From: Muribaculaceae bacterium
GTDB taxonomy: Bacteria; Bacteroidota; Bacteroidia; Bacteroidales; Muribaculaceae
Length of the DNA stretch: 48,316 nt
NCBI GenBank assembly: GCA_017477555.1
Contig: JAFUVK010000144.1
Coordinates: forward strand, 1 to 48,316
Direction of reading: 5' to 3'
Shown: one piece after another, positions 34,952 through 42,128 of the stretch
Layout: the number at the start of each line of letters is the position of its first letter
Position numbering within the stretch: the stretch's first letter is position 1
Position numbers and translations under genes: made by a program
The notes under the pieces: generated by a model
The model's input: the letters and a program-made list of their open reading frames with translations, nothing else
Databases searched by the model: none
Told to the model about the DNA's origin: nothing

Positions 34952-36649
34952 ATGAAAAAGAATATTCTATATTTCTCAGCCATCGTGATGCTGTCCTTGG
35001 TGATGACTGCTTGCCAAGACCCGGAGTATGTGCTGCCCACGGCCGACCGTCAGGGCATCACCAGCATCACGGCACTGTTCACCAAGGGACAGTATGCCGA
35101 GGTCGAGGCGGCAAAACTCGTCGTCACCGACCCCGAACAGACCGACTTTGTCATCCCCATTCCCTGGTACTACCCCGAGGACAGTGACAACCCCACCACC
35201 GAGGACGACCTCAAGACCATGCGGGTCAAGGTGGAGCTGGACAACAACTGCACCATCGACCCGGCCATCACCATCCTGGACTTGAACCAGACGCACACGT
35301 TCACGTTCACCAACCCACAGGGCGAGAAGCGGCCCATCACCATCCGTGGCGAGCGTACCCGCTCCGACAAGTGTGCGGTGCTGGCCTTTACGGTCAACGG
35401 CGACCTGTCGTGCATCATCGACGAGGAGAACAAGACCATCTCGATTCCCACCGCCGAAGACCTGACCGATGCCACATTCGAGTGTACGCTCTCACCGCAT
35501 GCCACCATCAGCCCCGAGCCGGGAACACCGATGGACATGAACGAGGGGGCCACTGTCACCGTCACTGCCGACAATGGCACATCGAAGGCTACCTACACCC
35601 TGCTCAAGCTTGTGCCCAGCAAGGTGGACAACGGCATGCGTGCCGGCTCGGGCGTGCTCAAGTTTGAGGCCGACCTGGCTCGTATGGCCGGTGTGACCAG
35701 TGCCGAGAGCATCCATCCCACGCTGGCCGCCATGGGACGCTATGTGGTGGTTAATCTGGGTGACGGTTCTACGCCGTTCTACATCGACAAGAACACCGGC
35801 AGCCGGGTGGGCGACATCACTCTGGGCAGTGCTGTGCCCACAGGTTGTGTGTCGAGCGACGAGGCCGGTCACCTGCTCATCGCCAACTTCTCCGACGGCT
35901 CGACCTTCAGCATCTGGCGCAGCGACGGTGTCGACCAGACCCCGGTCAAGCTGCTGGACTATGAGAATGCGCTCAACCTCACCCTGGGCGACTACATCCA
36001 GGTGGTGGGCGACTTGGACAATGAAGCCTACATTTTGGCTACCACGGGCGGACTCTATGCCCAGCACTTTGTGCGCTGGCATGTCACCGGCGGTGTCGTC
36101 GGCCAGCCCGAGGTGGTGAGCATCAACGGTGTGGTGCAGTGGAACTACCGCGACAACAACACCAAGGTGGCACAGCGCACCATCAATCCGGCCGATGGCT
36201 ACTTCATGGGACAGTATGCCGACGGCAACGACCCATTCTACTTCATCAACGGCACAAACAACACCGTGGTGGGTAGCCTCGGCCCTGTAGCCGACGGACT
36301 CTCATGGGGAAAGAAGAATGCCTACTGCGACAGCCGGGTCTTCAACGGCAACAGCTACACTGTGCTCTTCTCGATGGGCTACTGGCCCAACTGGGGATTG
36401 CCGGGCATTCTCTATCTGCTCGACACCAGCAACACGAGCTTCTTCAACGGAGCGGCAATCAATGCCGCGTCGGGGCTGGTGGCCACATTCGGAATGACCG
36501 ACTATGAGACCATCCCATATGCCGGCGACAGCCGTTGTGGCGATGTGGTGCTCATGACCACCAAGGACGGATATTACCTTGACCTCTACTATGTGAGCAA
36601 CACGCACCTGAGCGTGGGTTGCATCGAGTTTGACTGTATCGACAAGTAA
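34952..36649 (+). CDS. DUF5018-type surface lipoprotein, putative glycan-binding (SusE position)
   Basis: 565 residues. Lipoprotein signal with Cys21 (LVMTACQDPEYVLPT). The N-terminal part (about 22-225) looks like DUF5018/Ig-like domains (ITALFTKGQYAEVEAAKLVV, PTAEDLTDATFECTLSPHAT). From residue 235 to the end runs a second domain with repeated Gly/Asp-rich turns (GRYVVVNLGDGSTPFYID, GGLYAQHFVRWHVTGGVV, FSMGYWPNWGLPGILYL) and the ending SNTHLSVGCIEFDCIDK. The same second domain makes up most of the dockerin protein at 37857. Its place right after SusD is where surface glycan-binding proteins are usually encoded. It could instead be an enzyme of unknown type, as a propeller-like fold is only inferred. 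Confidence 0.75.
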   Translation: MKKNILYFSAIVMLSLVMTACQDPEYVLPTADRQGITSITALFTKGQYAEVEAAKLVVTDPEQTDFVIPIPWYYPEDSDNPTTEDDLKTMRVKVELDNNCTIDPAITILDLNQTHTFTFTNPQGEKRPITIRGERTRSDKCAVLAFTVNGDLSCIIDEENKTISIPTAEDLTDATFECTLSPHATISPEPGTPMDMNEGATVTVTADNGTSKATYTLLKLVPSKVDNGMRAGSGVLKFEADLARMAGVTSAESIHPTLAAMGRYVVVNLGDGSTPFYIDKNTGSRVGDITLGSAVPTGCVSSDEAGHLLIANFSDGSTFSIWRSDGVDQTPVKLLDYENALNLTLGDYIQVVGDLDNEAYILATTGGLYAQHFVRWHVTGGVVGQPEVVSINGVVQWNYRDNNTKVAQRTINPADGYFMGQYADGNDPFYFINGTNNTVVGSLGPVADGLSWGKKNAYCDSRVFNGNSYTVLFSMGYWPNWGLPGILYLLDTSNTSFFNGAAINAASGLVATFGMTDYETIPYAGDSRCGDVVLMTTKDGYYLDLYYVSNTHLSVGCIEFDCIDK

Positions 36650-36664
36650 ACATGAATCATCGGT

Positions 36665-36695
36665 GGTGAGGGAGCTGCTTCACGGCTTCCTCACC
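36665..36695 (+). promoter_or_regulatory. Leader hairpin before the NAGPA-type gene
   Basis: GGTGAGGGAGCTG (36665-36677) pairs with CGGCTTCCTCACC (36683-36695) over 13 positions with two G-T pairs, around the loop CTTCA. No T-run follows (ATTAAAAAA instead), so it is more likely an RNA-processing or stability element between two PUL genes than a terminator. Confidence 0.5.
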
Positions 36696-36711
36696 CATTA
36701 AAAAACGGAAA

Positions 36712-37728
36712 ATGATGAAATTGAACAGAATATTGATTTTGTCTCTAGCCTTACTGGCTCTCACAGCCTGTGGCGACGAGAACAAACCCGTGCAGTGGTG
36801 GGATTGGACCACTGAGGAGCCGGAACCGGGGCCTGAACCGGGTATCGAAGATGCCAACCCCAAGCTCGTGGAACTGGGATGGACCAACGTGGCTGGCGAG
36901 TTTGGCGAGCTGCCCAACTACATCAACGTCTACCGTGCCCCGGCAACACTGCAAGGAAAGAACGCTGTGGCCTATGTCGCTGTGGCCGATGTCAACAAGG
37001 TGGTGTTTGATGTCCTGGGCGAGGCTACGGGCTATAATACCCCCACAGATTTCTATAACGCCAAGGCGGCTGCCGTGATTATCAATGGTGGATACTTCTG
37101 GGACGGCACATCGCTGAGCCTGATGTGGCGCGATGGACAGCTCGTGAGTCCGGCCAACCAGGTGAGCAGCCCCGACTGGACCACTACGTTCTACTATCCC
37201 GTTCACGGCTATTTCGGCAAACTGGCCGACGGCACCTACGAGACGGCGTGGACCTATACCACCATCACCTCGGCTGGGGCCAACGACAAGACCTACAGCT
37301 ATCCCACACAGTTTCCGCTTGAGGCAGGGTTGGTGCCCAGTGCTACCTTCCCCGAGGGCGGCAAACTCATGGATGCCGTCACCGCCATTGGGGGTGGACC
37401 GGTGTTGCTGCGTGGCGGCGAGGTGTGCAACAACTGGCAGGACGAGTGGCTTGAGGACATCGGTGCCGACGGCAATGCCCCGCGCACAGCCATCGGCTAC
37501 ACGGGCACCAGGCTCATCTACTTTGTGTGCGAGGGACGCAACATGACCCCCGATGTGCCGGGACTCAGCACCCTCGATGTGGCCAACATCCTCAAGGACA
37601 TGGGCTGCACGCAGGCGCTGAATCTGGATGGCGGTGGCTCGACCATGATGCTGGTCAACGGCAAGCCCGTCATCAAACCCAGCGATGGCACCGAGCGCAA
37701 GGTGGTCAGCGCCGTGTCAATGAACTAG
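36712..37728 (+). CDS. NAGPA/DUF2233-type phosphodiester glycosidase lipoprotein
   Basis: 338 residues. Lipoprotein signal with Cys20 (LALTACGDENK), a short acidic Pro/Glu linker (about 33-48) and a DUF2233 domain: INVYRAPATLQGKNAVAYVA, AAVIINGGYFWDGTS, ATGFTGTRL-type motif here TAIGYTGTRLIYFVCEGRN, then MGCTQALNLDGGGSTMMLVNG. This is the fold of the human uncovering enzyme, which removes GlcNAc from GlcNAc-1-phosphate-6-mannose. Bacterial members are thought to be phosphodiester glycosidases. The lipid anchor puts it on the cell surface or periplasm. It implies that the PUL's substrate carries sugar-1-phosphate diesters. The second ATG (36715) is an equal start. Confidence 0.88.
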   Translation: MMKLNRILILSLALLALTACGDENKPVQWWDWTTEEPEPGPEPGIEDANPKLVELGWTNVAGEFGELPNYINVYRAPATLQGKNAVAYVAVADVNKVVFDVLGEATGYNTPTDFYNAKAAAVIINGGYFWDGTSLSLMWRDGQLVSPANQVSSPDWTTTFYYPVHGYFGKLADGTYETAWTYTTITSAGANDKTYSYPTQFPLEAGLVPSATFPEGGKLMDAVTAIGGGPVLLRGGEVCNNWQDEWLEDIGADGNAPRTAIGYTGTRLIYFVCEGRNMTPDVPGLSTLDVANILKDMGCTQALNLDGGGSTMMLVNGKPVIKPSDGTERKVVSAVSMN

Positions 37729-37774
37729 CGAGAAGCGAGAAGCGAGAAGCAAGAAGATAGAGCTGGTCGAGTAT

Positions 37775-37793
37775 TCCGAGACGCAGTCTCGGA
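37775..37793. repeat. Palindromic repeat TCCGAGACGCAGTCTCGGA
   Basis: A 19-base inverted repeat (CCGAGAC/GTCTCGG, three-base loop) after the NAGPA gene. Its exact reverse complement occurs at 48202-48220 after kdsC, so both follow a gene's 3' end. Just upstream (37728-37756) lies a GCGAGAA 7-bp tandem run. It could act as a transcript end or be a mobile palindromic unit. Confidence 0.65.
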
Positions 37794-37856
37794 CACTCAC
37801 CAGCAAAAAATCAGAGAATAATTTAATAAAAGTTTAACCACTTAATTATCAATGTT

Positions 37857-39155
37857 ATGAAGCTAAAACGACTTTTTATGGCCGGCGCTATGGTGGCCGC
37901 TATGTGTGGCACCGCTAGTGCGGCTACTTTGGGCGACGTGGACGGCAACGGCAGTGTGGGCATCGAGGATGTCAACGCGGTGATCAACGTGATGCTCGGC
38001 AAGGCCGAGAATCCTTTGGCCGATGTCAGTGGTAACGGCAGTGTGGGCATCGAAGATGTCAACGCCGTCATCAACATTATGTTAGGAAAGGTTGATCCCG
38101 AGCAGCCGGGCGACGGCATCCGTGAGGGTTCGGCACAGCAGTTGTTCGAGGTCGAGCTGAAGGCCCTCTATGAGGAGCTGGATGCCAATGCCATCCATCC
38201 CACGGTGGCCACGGTGGGCGACTATGTGGTGGTGTGCCTGGGCGACGGCCGCACGCCGGTCTATGTCAGCAAGGCCACGGGTGAGAAGCTGGGCGAGATT
38301 GCTCTGGGCGAGGCTGTGCCCACGGGCAGTGTGACCAGCGACGAGAACGGCAACCTGGTCATTGCCAACTGGGCCGACGGGCAAGGTTCTAACTTCTGCC
38401 TGTGGAAGACCGCCGATGTCACGGCCGAGCCGGTCAAGATTCTGGAGGCTCCCAACGCATGGGGCATCAACCTGGGCGACTATGTGCAGGTCATCGGCAA
38501 CCTCGATGGCGATGCCACCATCGTGGCTACCTTCGGCGGACTCTATGCCCAGCACATCGCTCGCTGGACGGTCACCGGTGGTGTGGTCAACCCCGAGCCT
38601 ACAGTGGTGTCGGTGGGAGGATCGGCCATTGTGCAGATTGCCGACCGCGACAACAACTTCAACGTCGCACAGCGCACCAGCAACCCGGCCGATGGCTACT
38701 TCTTGGGACAGTATGCCAGCGGTGCCGACAACTTCTACTACATCGACGGCACCACCAACGAGGTGGCCGGCTCGCTCCTGCCGCTAGGCACGGGTGCTGA
38801 GTGGGGCATGAAGTATGCCAACTGCTACTGCACCACTTTCAATGGCGTGAACTATACCGTGCTCTTCGCCATGGGCTACTGGCCACACTGGGGCATGCCA
38901 GGCTCACTCTATCTGTTCAACACCGACACGGTCGACTACTTCGACGGTGTGAACAAGGTGGACAATGCTCCGGGGCTGGTGGGCACCTATGCCGTGGGAG
39001 ACGCAAACTTAGAGGTCACACCTGCTGCCGAGGCAGGTCGTGTGGCCGATGTCAAGCTCATCCCCACCAAGGACGGCAAGCGCCTCGACCTGGTCTACAC
39101 CAGCAACACGCACCTGACAGTGGGTTGCGTGCAGTTTGACTGCATTGAACAATAA
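37857..39155 (+). CDS. Dockerin-repeat protein with the DUF5018-neighbour C-terminal domain
   Basis: 432 residues. Signal peptide 1-22 (GTASA) without a lipobox Cys. Two EF-hand-like dockerin type I repeats follow: residues 26-50 (GDVDGNGSVGIEDVNAVINV) and about 60-81 (DVSGNGSVGIEDVNAVINIM), each with Asp/Asn calcium ligands. Residues 96-432 match residues 235-565 of the lipoprotein at 34952, down to the ending SNTHLTVGCVQFDCIEQ. It is thus a duplicate in which the lipid anchor and Ig-like region were replaced by dockerins. Dockerins bind cohesins in cellulosomes, but no cohesin is encoded nearby, and in Bacteroidota such repeats often have unknown partners. Followed by a terminator whose stem carries the next promoter. 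Confidence 0.78.
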   Translation: MKLKRLFMAGAMVAAMCGTASAATLGDVDGNGSVGIEDVNAVINVMLGKAENPLADVSGNGSVGIEDVNAVINIMLGKVDPEQPGDGIREGSAQQLFEVELKALYEELDANAIHPTVATVGDYVVVCLGDGRTPVYVSKATGEKLGEIALGEAVPTGSVTSDENGNLVIANWADGQGSNFCLWKTADVTAEPVKILEAPNAWGINLGDYVQVIGNLDGDATIVATFGGLYAQHIARWTVTGGVVNPEPTVVSVGGSAIVQIADRDNNFNVAQRTSNPADGYFLGQYASGADNFYYIDGTTNEVAGSLLPLGTGAEWGMKYANCYCTTFNGVNYTVLFAMGYWPHWGMPGSLYLFNTDTVDYFDGVNKVDNAPGLVGTYAVGDANLEVTPAAEAGRVADVKLIPTKDGKRLDLVYTSNTHLTVGCVQFDCIEQ

Positions 39156-39167
39156 TCCTTAACCCTT

Positions 39168-39214
39168 GGGACTGCAAATTGAGCGTTTATTGCTATATTT
39201 GCAGTCCCTTTTTT
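39168..39214 (+). terminator. Rho-independent terminator after the dockerin gene
   Basis: GGGACTGCAAA (39168-39178) and TTTGCAGTCCC (39198-39208) form a perfect 11-bp stem around a 19-base loop and are followed by six T (39209-39214). It starts 13 bases after the stop at 39155. The 3' arm overlaps the -7 box of the downstream promoter. Confidence 0.85.
39194..39201 (+). promoter_or_regulatory. -7 promoter box for the GHL10 genes, inside a terminator
   Basis: TATATTTG is a full match to TAnnTTTG. Its last four bases (39198-39201) belong to the 3' arm of the terminator stem. Initiation near 39207 gives a leader of about 20 bases to the ATG at 39229. The -33 element is weak: TTGG at 39166 is too far and TTG at 39179 too near. 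Confidence 0.5.
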
Positions 39215-39228
39215 AACACAGCAATCAT

Positions 39229-40596
39229 ATGAAACTACTCCGTTCACTTTTCATGTTCATGGCACTGGTCGCGACATTCACTGCCTGTGGCGGTGATGAG
39301 CCGACCCCCACACCCGACCCCGTACCCGACCCCGACCCCACACCCACGGTTAAGGAGAAGCCTCGCTACATGTGGATTGATGCCAGTGCCAACTTCCCCA
39401 TTTTTGCCGACAGCAAGGACAACATCCGCCGCGACCTCCAGCGGGCCTATGACGCGGGCATCACCGATGTGGTGGTCGACGTGCGGCCCACCGAGGGCGA
39501 TGTGCTGTTCAAGTGCTCGGTCATCGACCAGGTCACACAGTTGCCCTCGTGGCAGGGAGGACACTACACGATGTACACCCGTACGGCCACATGGGACTAC
39601 CTGCAGGCCTTTATCGACATCGGACATGAGTTGGGACTCAAGGTTCATGCCGGGGTCAACATGATGGTGGGCGGATGCAAGTACAACAACCTGGGACAGC
39701 AGGGAGCGGTGTTCCGCAATGCCGAGCAGCGCGAATGGGTCACTGTGCTCAACACCACTGCCGGACTGGTCAACGAGATGGACCAGAACGACCGCGGCAC
39801 CAAGTTCTACAATCCTGCCAACGACGATGTGCAGCGCTACCTGCTGACGATGCTGCGCGACCTGGCCAAGTATGACCTGGATGGCATCGTGCTGGACCGC
39901 TGCCGCTATGACAACTTTGCCAGCGACTTCAGCGATGTCTCGCGACAGAAGTTTGAGCAATATCTGGGGCATGCCGTCGGCAACTGGCCTGCCGATGTGA
40001 TGAAACCGGGCATGGCCGTTACCCCCATACCCAGCACAACTCCCACTTATTTTAAGGATTGGATGGCTTTCCGGGCCAAGGTAATTCACGACTTTATCCT
40101 CCGTGCGCGCGATGCCGTCAAGGGCACGAACAACAAAATTCAGTTTGCCGTCTATGTAGGGGCATGGTACTCCACCTACTACGATGTGGGCGTCAACTGG
40201 GCAAGCAGCAAATATGACCCGTCGGCCGACTATCCGCGCTGGGCCAACAGCGACTACCGCAAGTATGGTTTTGCCCAGAATCTGGACTTCCTGCTGCTGG
40301 GAGCATATGCCGCAACCAACAGTATCTATGGCAGCGGCGAGTGGTCGTGCCAGGGATTCTGCCGGCAGGCTCGCGCACTGCTCAAAGATGACGTGAAGTT
40401 TGCCGCCGGTCCCGATGTGGGCAACCCCGAGGGGTGGCCCGGTGGAGGGCAGTTCGCTGCTGTGACACAGAGTGTGGATGCCTGCATCAATGCCGCCGAT
40501 GGCTACTTTATCTTCGACATGGTGCATGTGCGCAACTTCGACTATTGGGATGCCATCCGTCTGGGTGTGGACAACTATCTGAAAACCTTGAAATAA
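39229..40596 (+). CDS. GHL10-family glycosyl hydrolase-like lipoprotein
   Basis: 455 residues. Lipoprotein signal with Cys20 (VATFTACGGDEP), a Pro/Asp/Thr linker (22-43) and a GHL10 (PF02638, formerly DUF187) TIM barrel from about residue 44: YMWIDASANFPIFADSKDNI, ITDVVVDVRPTEGDVLF, GLKVHAGVNMMVGG, YDLDGIVLDRCRYDNF and QNLDFLLLGAYAATNSIYG. Carboxylates at the ends of barrel strands (VVDVRPTEGD, VLDRCRYD) are the likely catalytic ones. In E. coli the family member DigH (YddW) cleaves denuded peptidoglycan glycan. The lipid anchor suggests a surface enzyme. It is paired with the dockerin form 14 bp downstream and shares with it a 128-bp identical DNA segment. Confidence 0.87.
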   Translation: MKLLRSLFMFMALVATFTACGGDEPTPTPDPVPDPDPTPTVKEKPRYMWIDASANFPIFADSKDNIRRDLQRAYDAGITDVVVDVRPTEGDVLFKCSVIDQVTQLPSWQGGHYTMYTRTATWDYLQAFIDIGHELGLKVHAGVNMMVGGCKYNNLGQQGAVFRNAEQREWVTVLNTTAGLVNEMDQNDRGTKFYNPANDDVQRYLLTMLRDLAKYDLDGIVLDRCRYDNFASDFSDVSRQKFEQYLGHAVGNWPADVMKPGMAVTPIPSTTPTYFKDWMAFRAKVIHDFILRARDAVKGTNNKIQFAVYVGAWYSTYYDVGVNWASSKYDPSADYPRWANSDYRKYGFAQNLDFLLLGAYAATNSIYGSGEWSCQGFCRQARALLKDDVKFAAGPDVGNPEGWPGGGQFAAVTQSVDACINAADGYFIFDMVHVRNFDYWDAIRLGVDNYLKTLK

Positions 40597-40610
40597 CCTA
40601 ACTACAGAGT

Positions 40611-42128
40611 ATGAAGAACAAGCATCTGATTGCATTGATTACGGCACTGGCCATGGCGATGATACCGGCCAGTGCCTTTACGCGCGGCGACCTGAACAGC
40701 GATGGCGCTGTTGATGTGAGCGATGTCAACGCCGTGGTCAACATCATGCTGGGCAAGGCACAGCAGGGCGGCAAGCGGCTGCTGGCCGATGTCACACGCG
40801 ACGGCACAATCGACGTGAGCGATGTCAATGCCATTATCAACATCATGCTGGGCAAGGCACAGGCCGTCAGCGAGAAGCCTCGCTACATGTGGATTGATGC
40901 CAGTGCCAACTTCCCCATTTTTGCCGACAGCAAGGACAACATCCGCCGCGACCTCCAGCGGGCCTATGACGCGGGCATCACCGATGTGGTGGTCGACGTA
41001 CGACCCACCGAGGGCGATGTGCTGTTCGATTGCTCGGTCATCGACCAGGTGACCTGGCTGCCCTACTGGGATGGGCCTTACTACCGCAAGTACACCCGCA
41101 CCGCCACATGGGACTACCTGCAGGCGTTTATCGACATCGGCCACGACATCGGTCTGCGTGTGCATGCCGGTGTCAATACCATGGTCGGTGGCTATGAGTA
41201 TTACTATGGCATGGGCAAGCAGGGGGTGGTGTTCCGCGACGCGACCAAGCGCGACTGGGTTAGCGTGCTCAACACCGCCGATGGACTGGTCAACGCCATG
41301 GATGACACCGACCACCACTGCAAGTTCTTTAACCCGGCCAACGACGATGTGCAGCGTTACCTGCTCACCATGCTGGCCGACTTGGCCAAGTACCAGTTGG
41401 ATGGCATCGTGCTCGATCGCTGTCGCTACGATGAGTTCCTGAGCGACTTCAGCGATGTGTCGAGGCAGAAGTTTGAGCAGTATCTGGGACATTCAGTCTC
41501 TAATTGGCCCTCGAGCGTGATGACACCGGGCATGGCGGTCTCGCCACTGCCATGGTGGCCGCCCACCTACTTCAAGCAGTGGATGGCGTTCCGTGCCAAG
41601 GTCATCCACGACTTTGTGGTCAGTGCCCGCGACACGGTCAAGGCCGTCAACCCCGACCTGCAATTTGCCGTCTATGTCGGTGGCTGGTATTCGACCTACT
41701 ATGACTATGGAGTGAACTGGGCCAGCAACCGTTATCAGACATCAAGCTACTATCCCCAGTGGGCCAACAGCGACTACCACAACTATGGCTTGGCGCAGGA
41801 GCTGGACTTCATGCTGGTGGGGGCATATGCCGGCACGGAGAGCATCTATGGCTCCGGAGAGTGGACGTGCCAAGGATTTTGCAAGCAGGCACAGACTTTG
41901 CTCATGGGCGATGTGGAGTTTGCCGGAGGACCCGATGTGGGTAACCCCACCGGCTGGCCCGATGGCGGAAAGGCTGCCGAGGTGACGCAGACTGTGGATG
42001 CCTGCATCAATGCCGCCGACGGCTACTTTATCTTCGACATGGTGCATGTGCGCAACTTCGACTATTGGGATGCTATCAGCCAAGGTGTAAACAACTATCT
42101 CAACTCATTGTATAGCCGTGATAAATAA
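40611..42128 (+). CDS. GHL10-family glycosyl hydrolase-like protein with dockerin repeats
   Basis: 505 residues. Signal peptide 1-22 (IPASA), no lipobox. Two dockerin type I repeats at 26-49 (GDLNSDGAVDVSDVNAVVNI) and about 60-82 (DVTRDGTIDVSDVNAIINIM), then a GHL10 barrel from about residue 89 that parallels the upstream lipoprotein throughout (YMWIDASANFPIFADSKDNI, GLRVHAGVNTMVGG, YQLDGIVLDRCRYDEF). The dockerins replace the lipid anchor and Pro-rich linker of the upstream paralogue. The stop codon overlaps the GTG start of the phosphoesterase gene by 11 bp, so those two genes are translationally coupled. Substrate is probably the same polymer as for the lipoprotein form, acting in another place or complex. 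Confidence 0.87.
   Translation: MKNKHLIALITALAMAMIPASAFTRGDLNSDGAVDVSDVNAVVNIMLGKAQQGGKRLLADVTRDGTIDVSDVNAIINIMLGKAQAVSEKPRYMWIDASANFPIFADSKDNIRRDLQRAYDAGITDVVVDVRPTEGDVLFDCSVIDQVTWLPYWDGPYYRKYTRTATWDYLQAFIDIGHDIGLRVHAGVNTMVGGYEYYYGMGKQGVVFRDATKRDWVSVLNTADGLVNAMDDTDHHCKFFNPANDDVQRYLLTMLADLAKYQLDGIVLDRCRYDEFLSDFSDVSRQKFEQYLGHSVSNWPSSVMTPGMAVSPLPWWPPTYFKQWMAFRAKVIHDFVVSARDTVKAVNPDLQFAVYVGGWYSTYYDYGVNWASNRYQTSSYYPQWANSDYHNYGLAQELDFMLVGAYAGTESIYGSGEWTCQGFCKQAQTLLMGDVEFAGGPDVGNPTGWPDGGKAAEVTQTVDACINAADGYFIFDMVHVRNFDYWDAISQGVNNYLNSLYSRDK

Noticed and set aside
39244-40635. Minus-strand open frame opposite the GHL10 lipoprotein gene
   Set aside because: A similar frame appears opposite the paralogous GHL10 gene only because the plus-strand sequences are related; no independent evidence of coding.
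34952-42128. A cohesin or scaffoldin partner for the dockerin repeats within the PUL
   Set aside because: I looked through the lipoproteins between 33260 and 42128 and saw no cohesin-like domain; the partner, if any, is outside the window.
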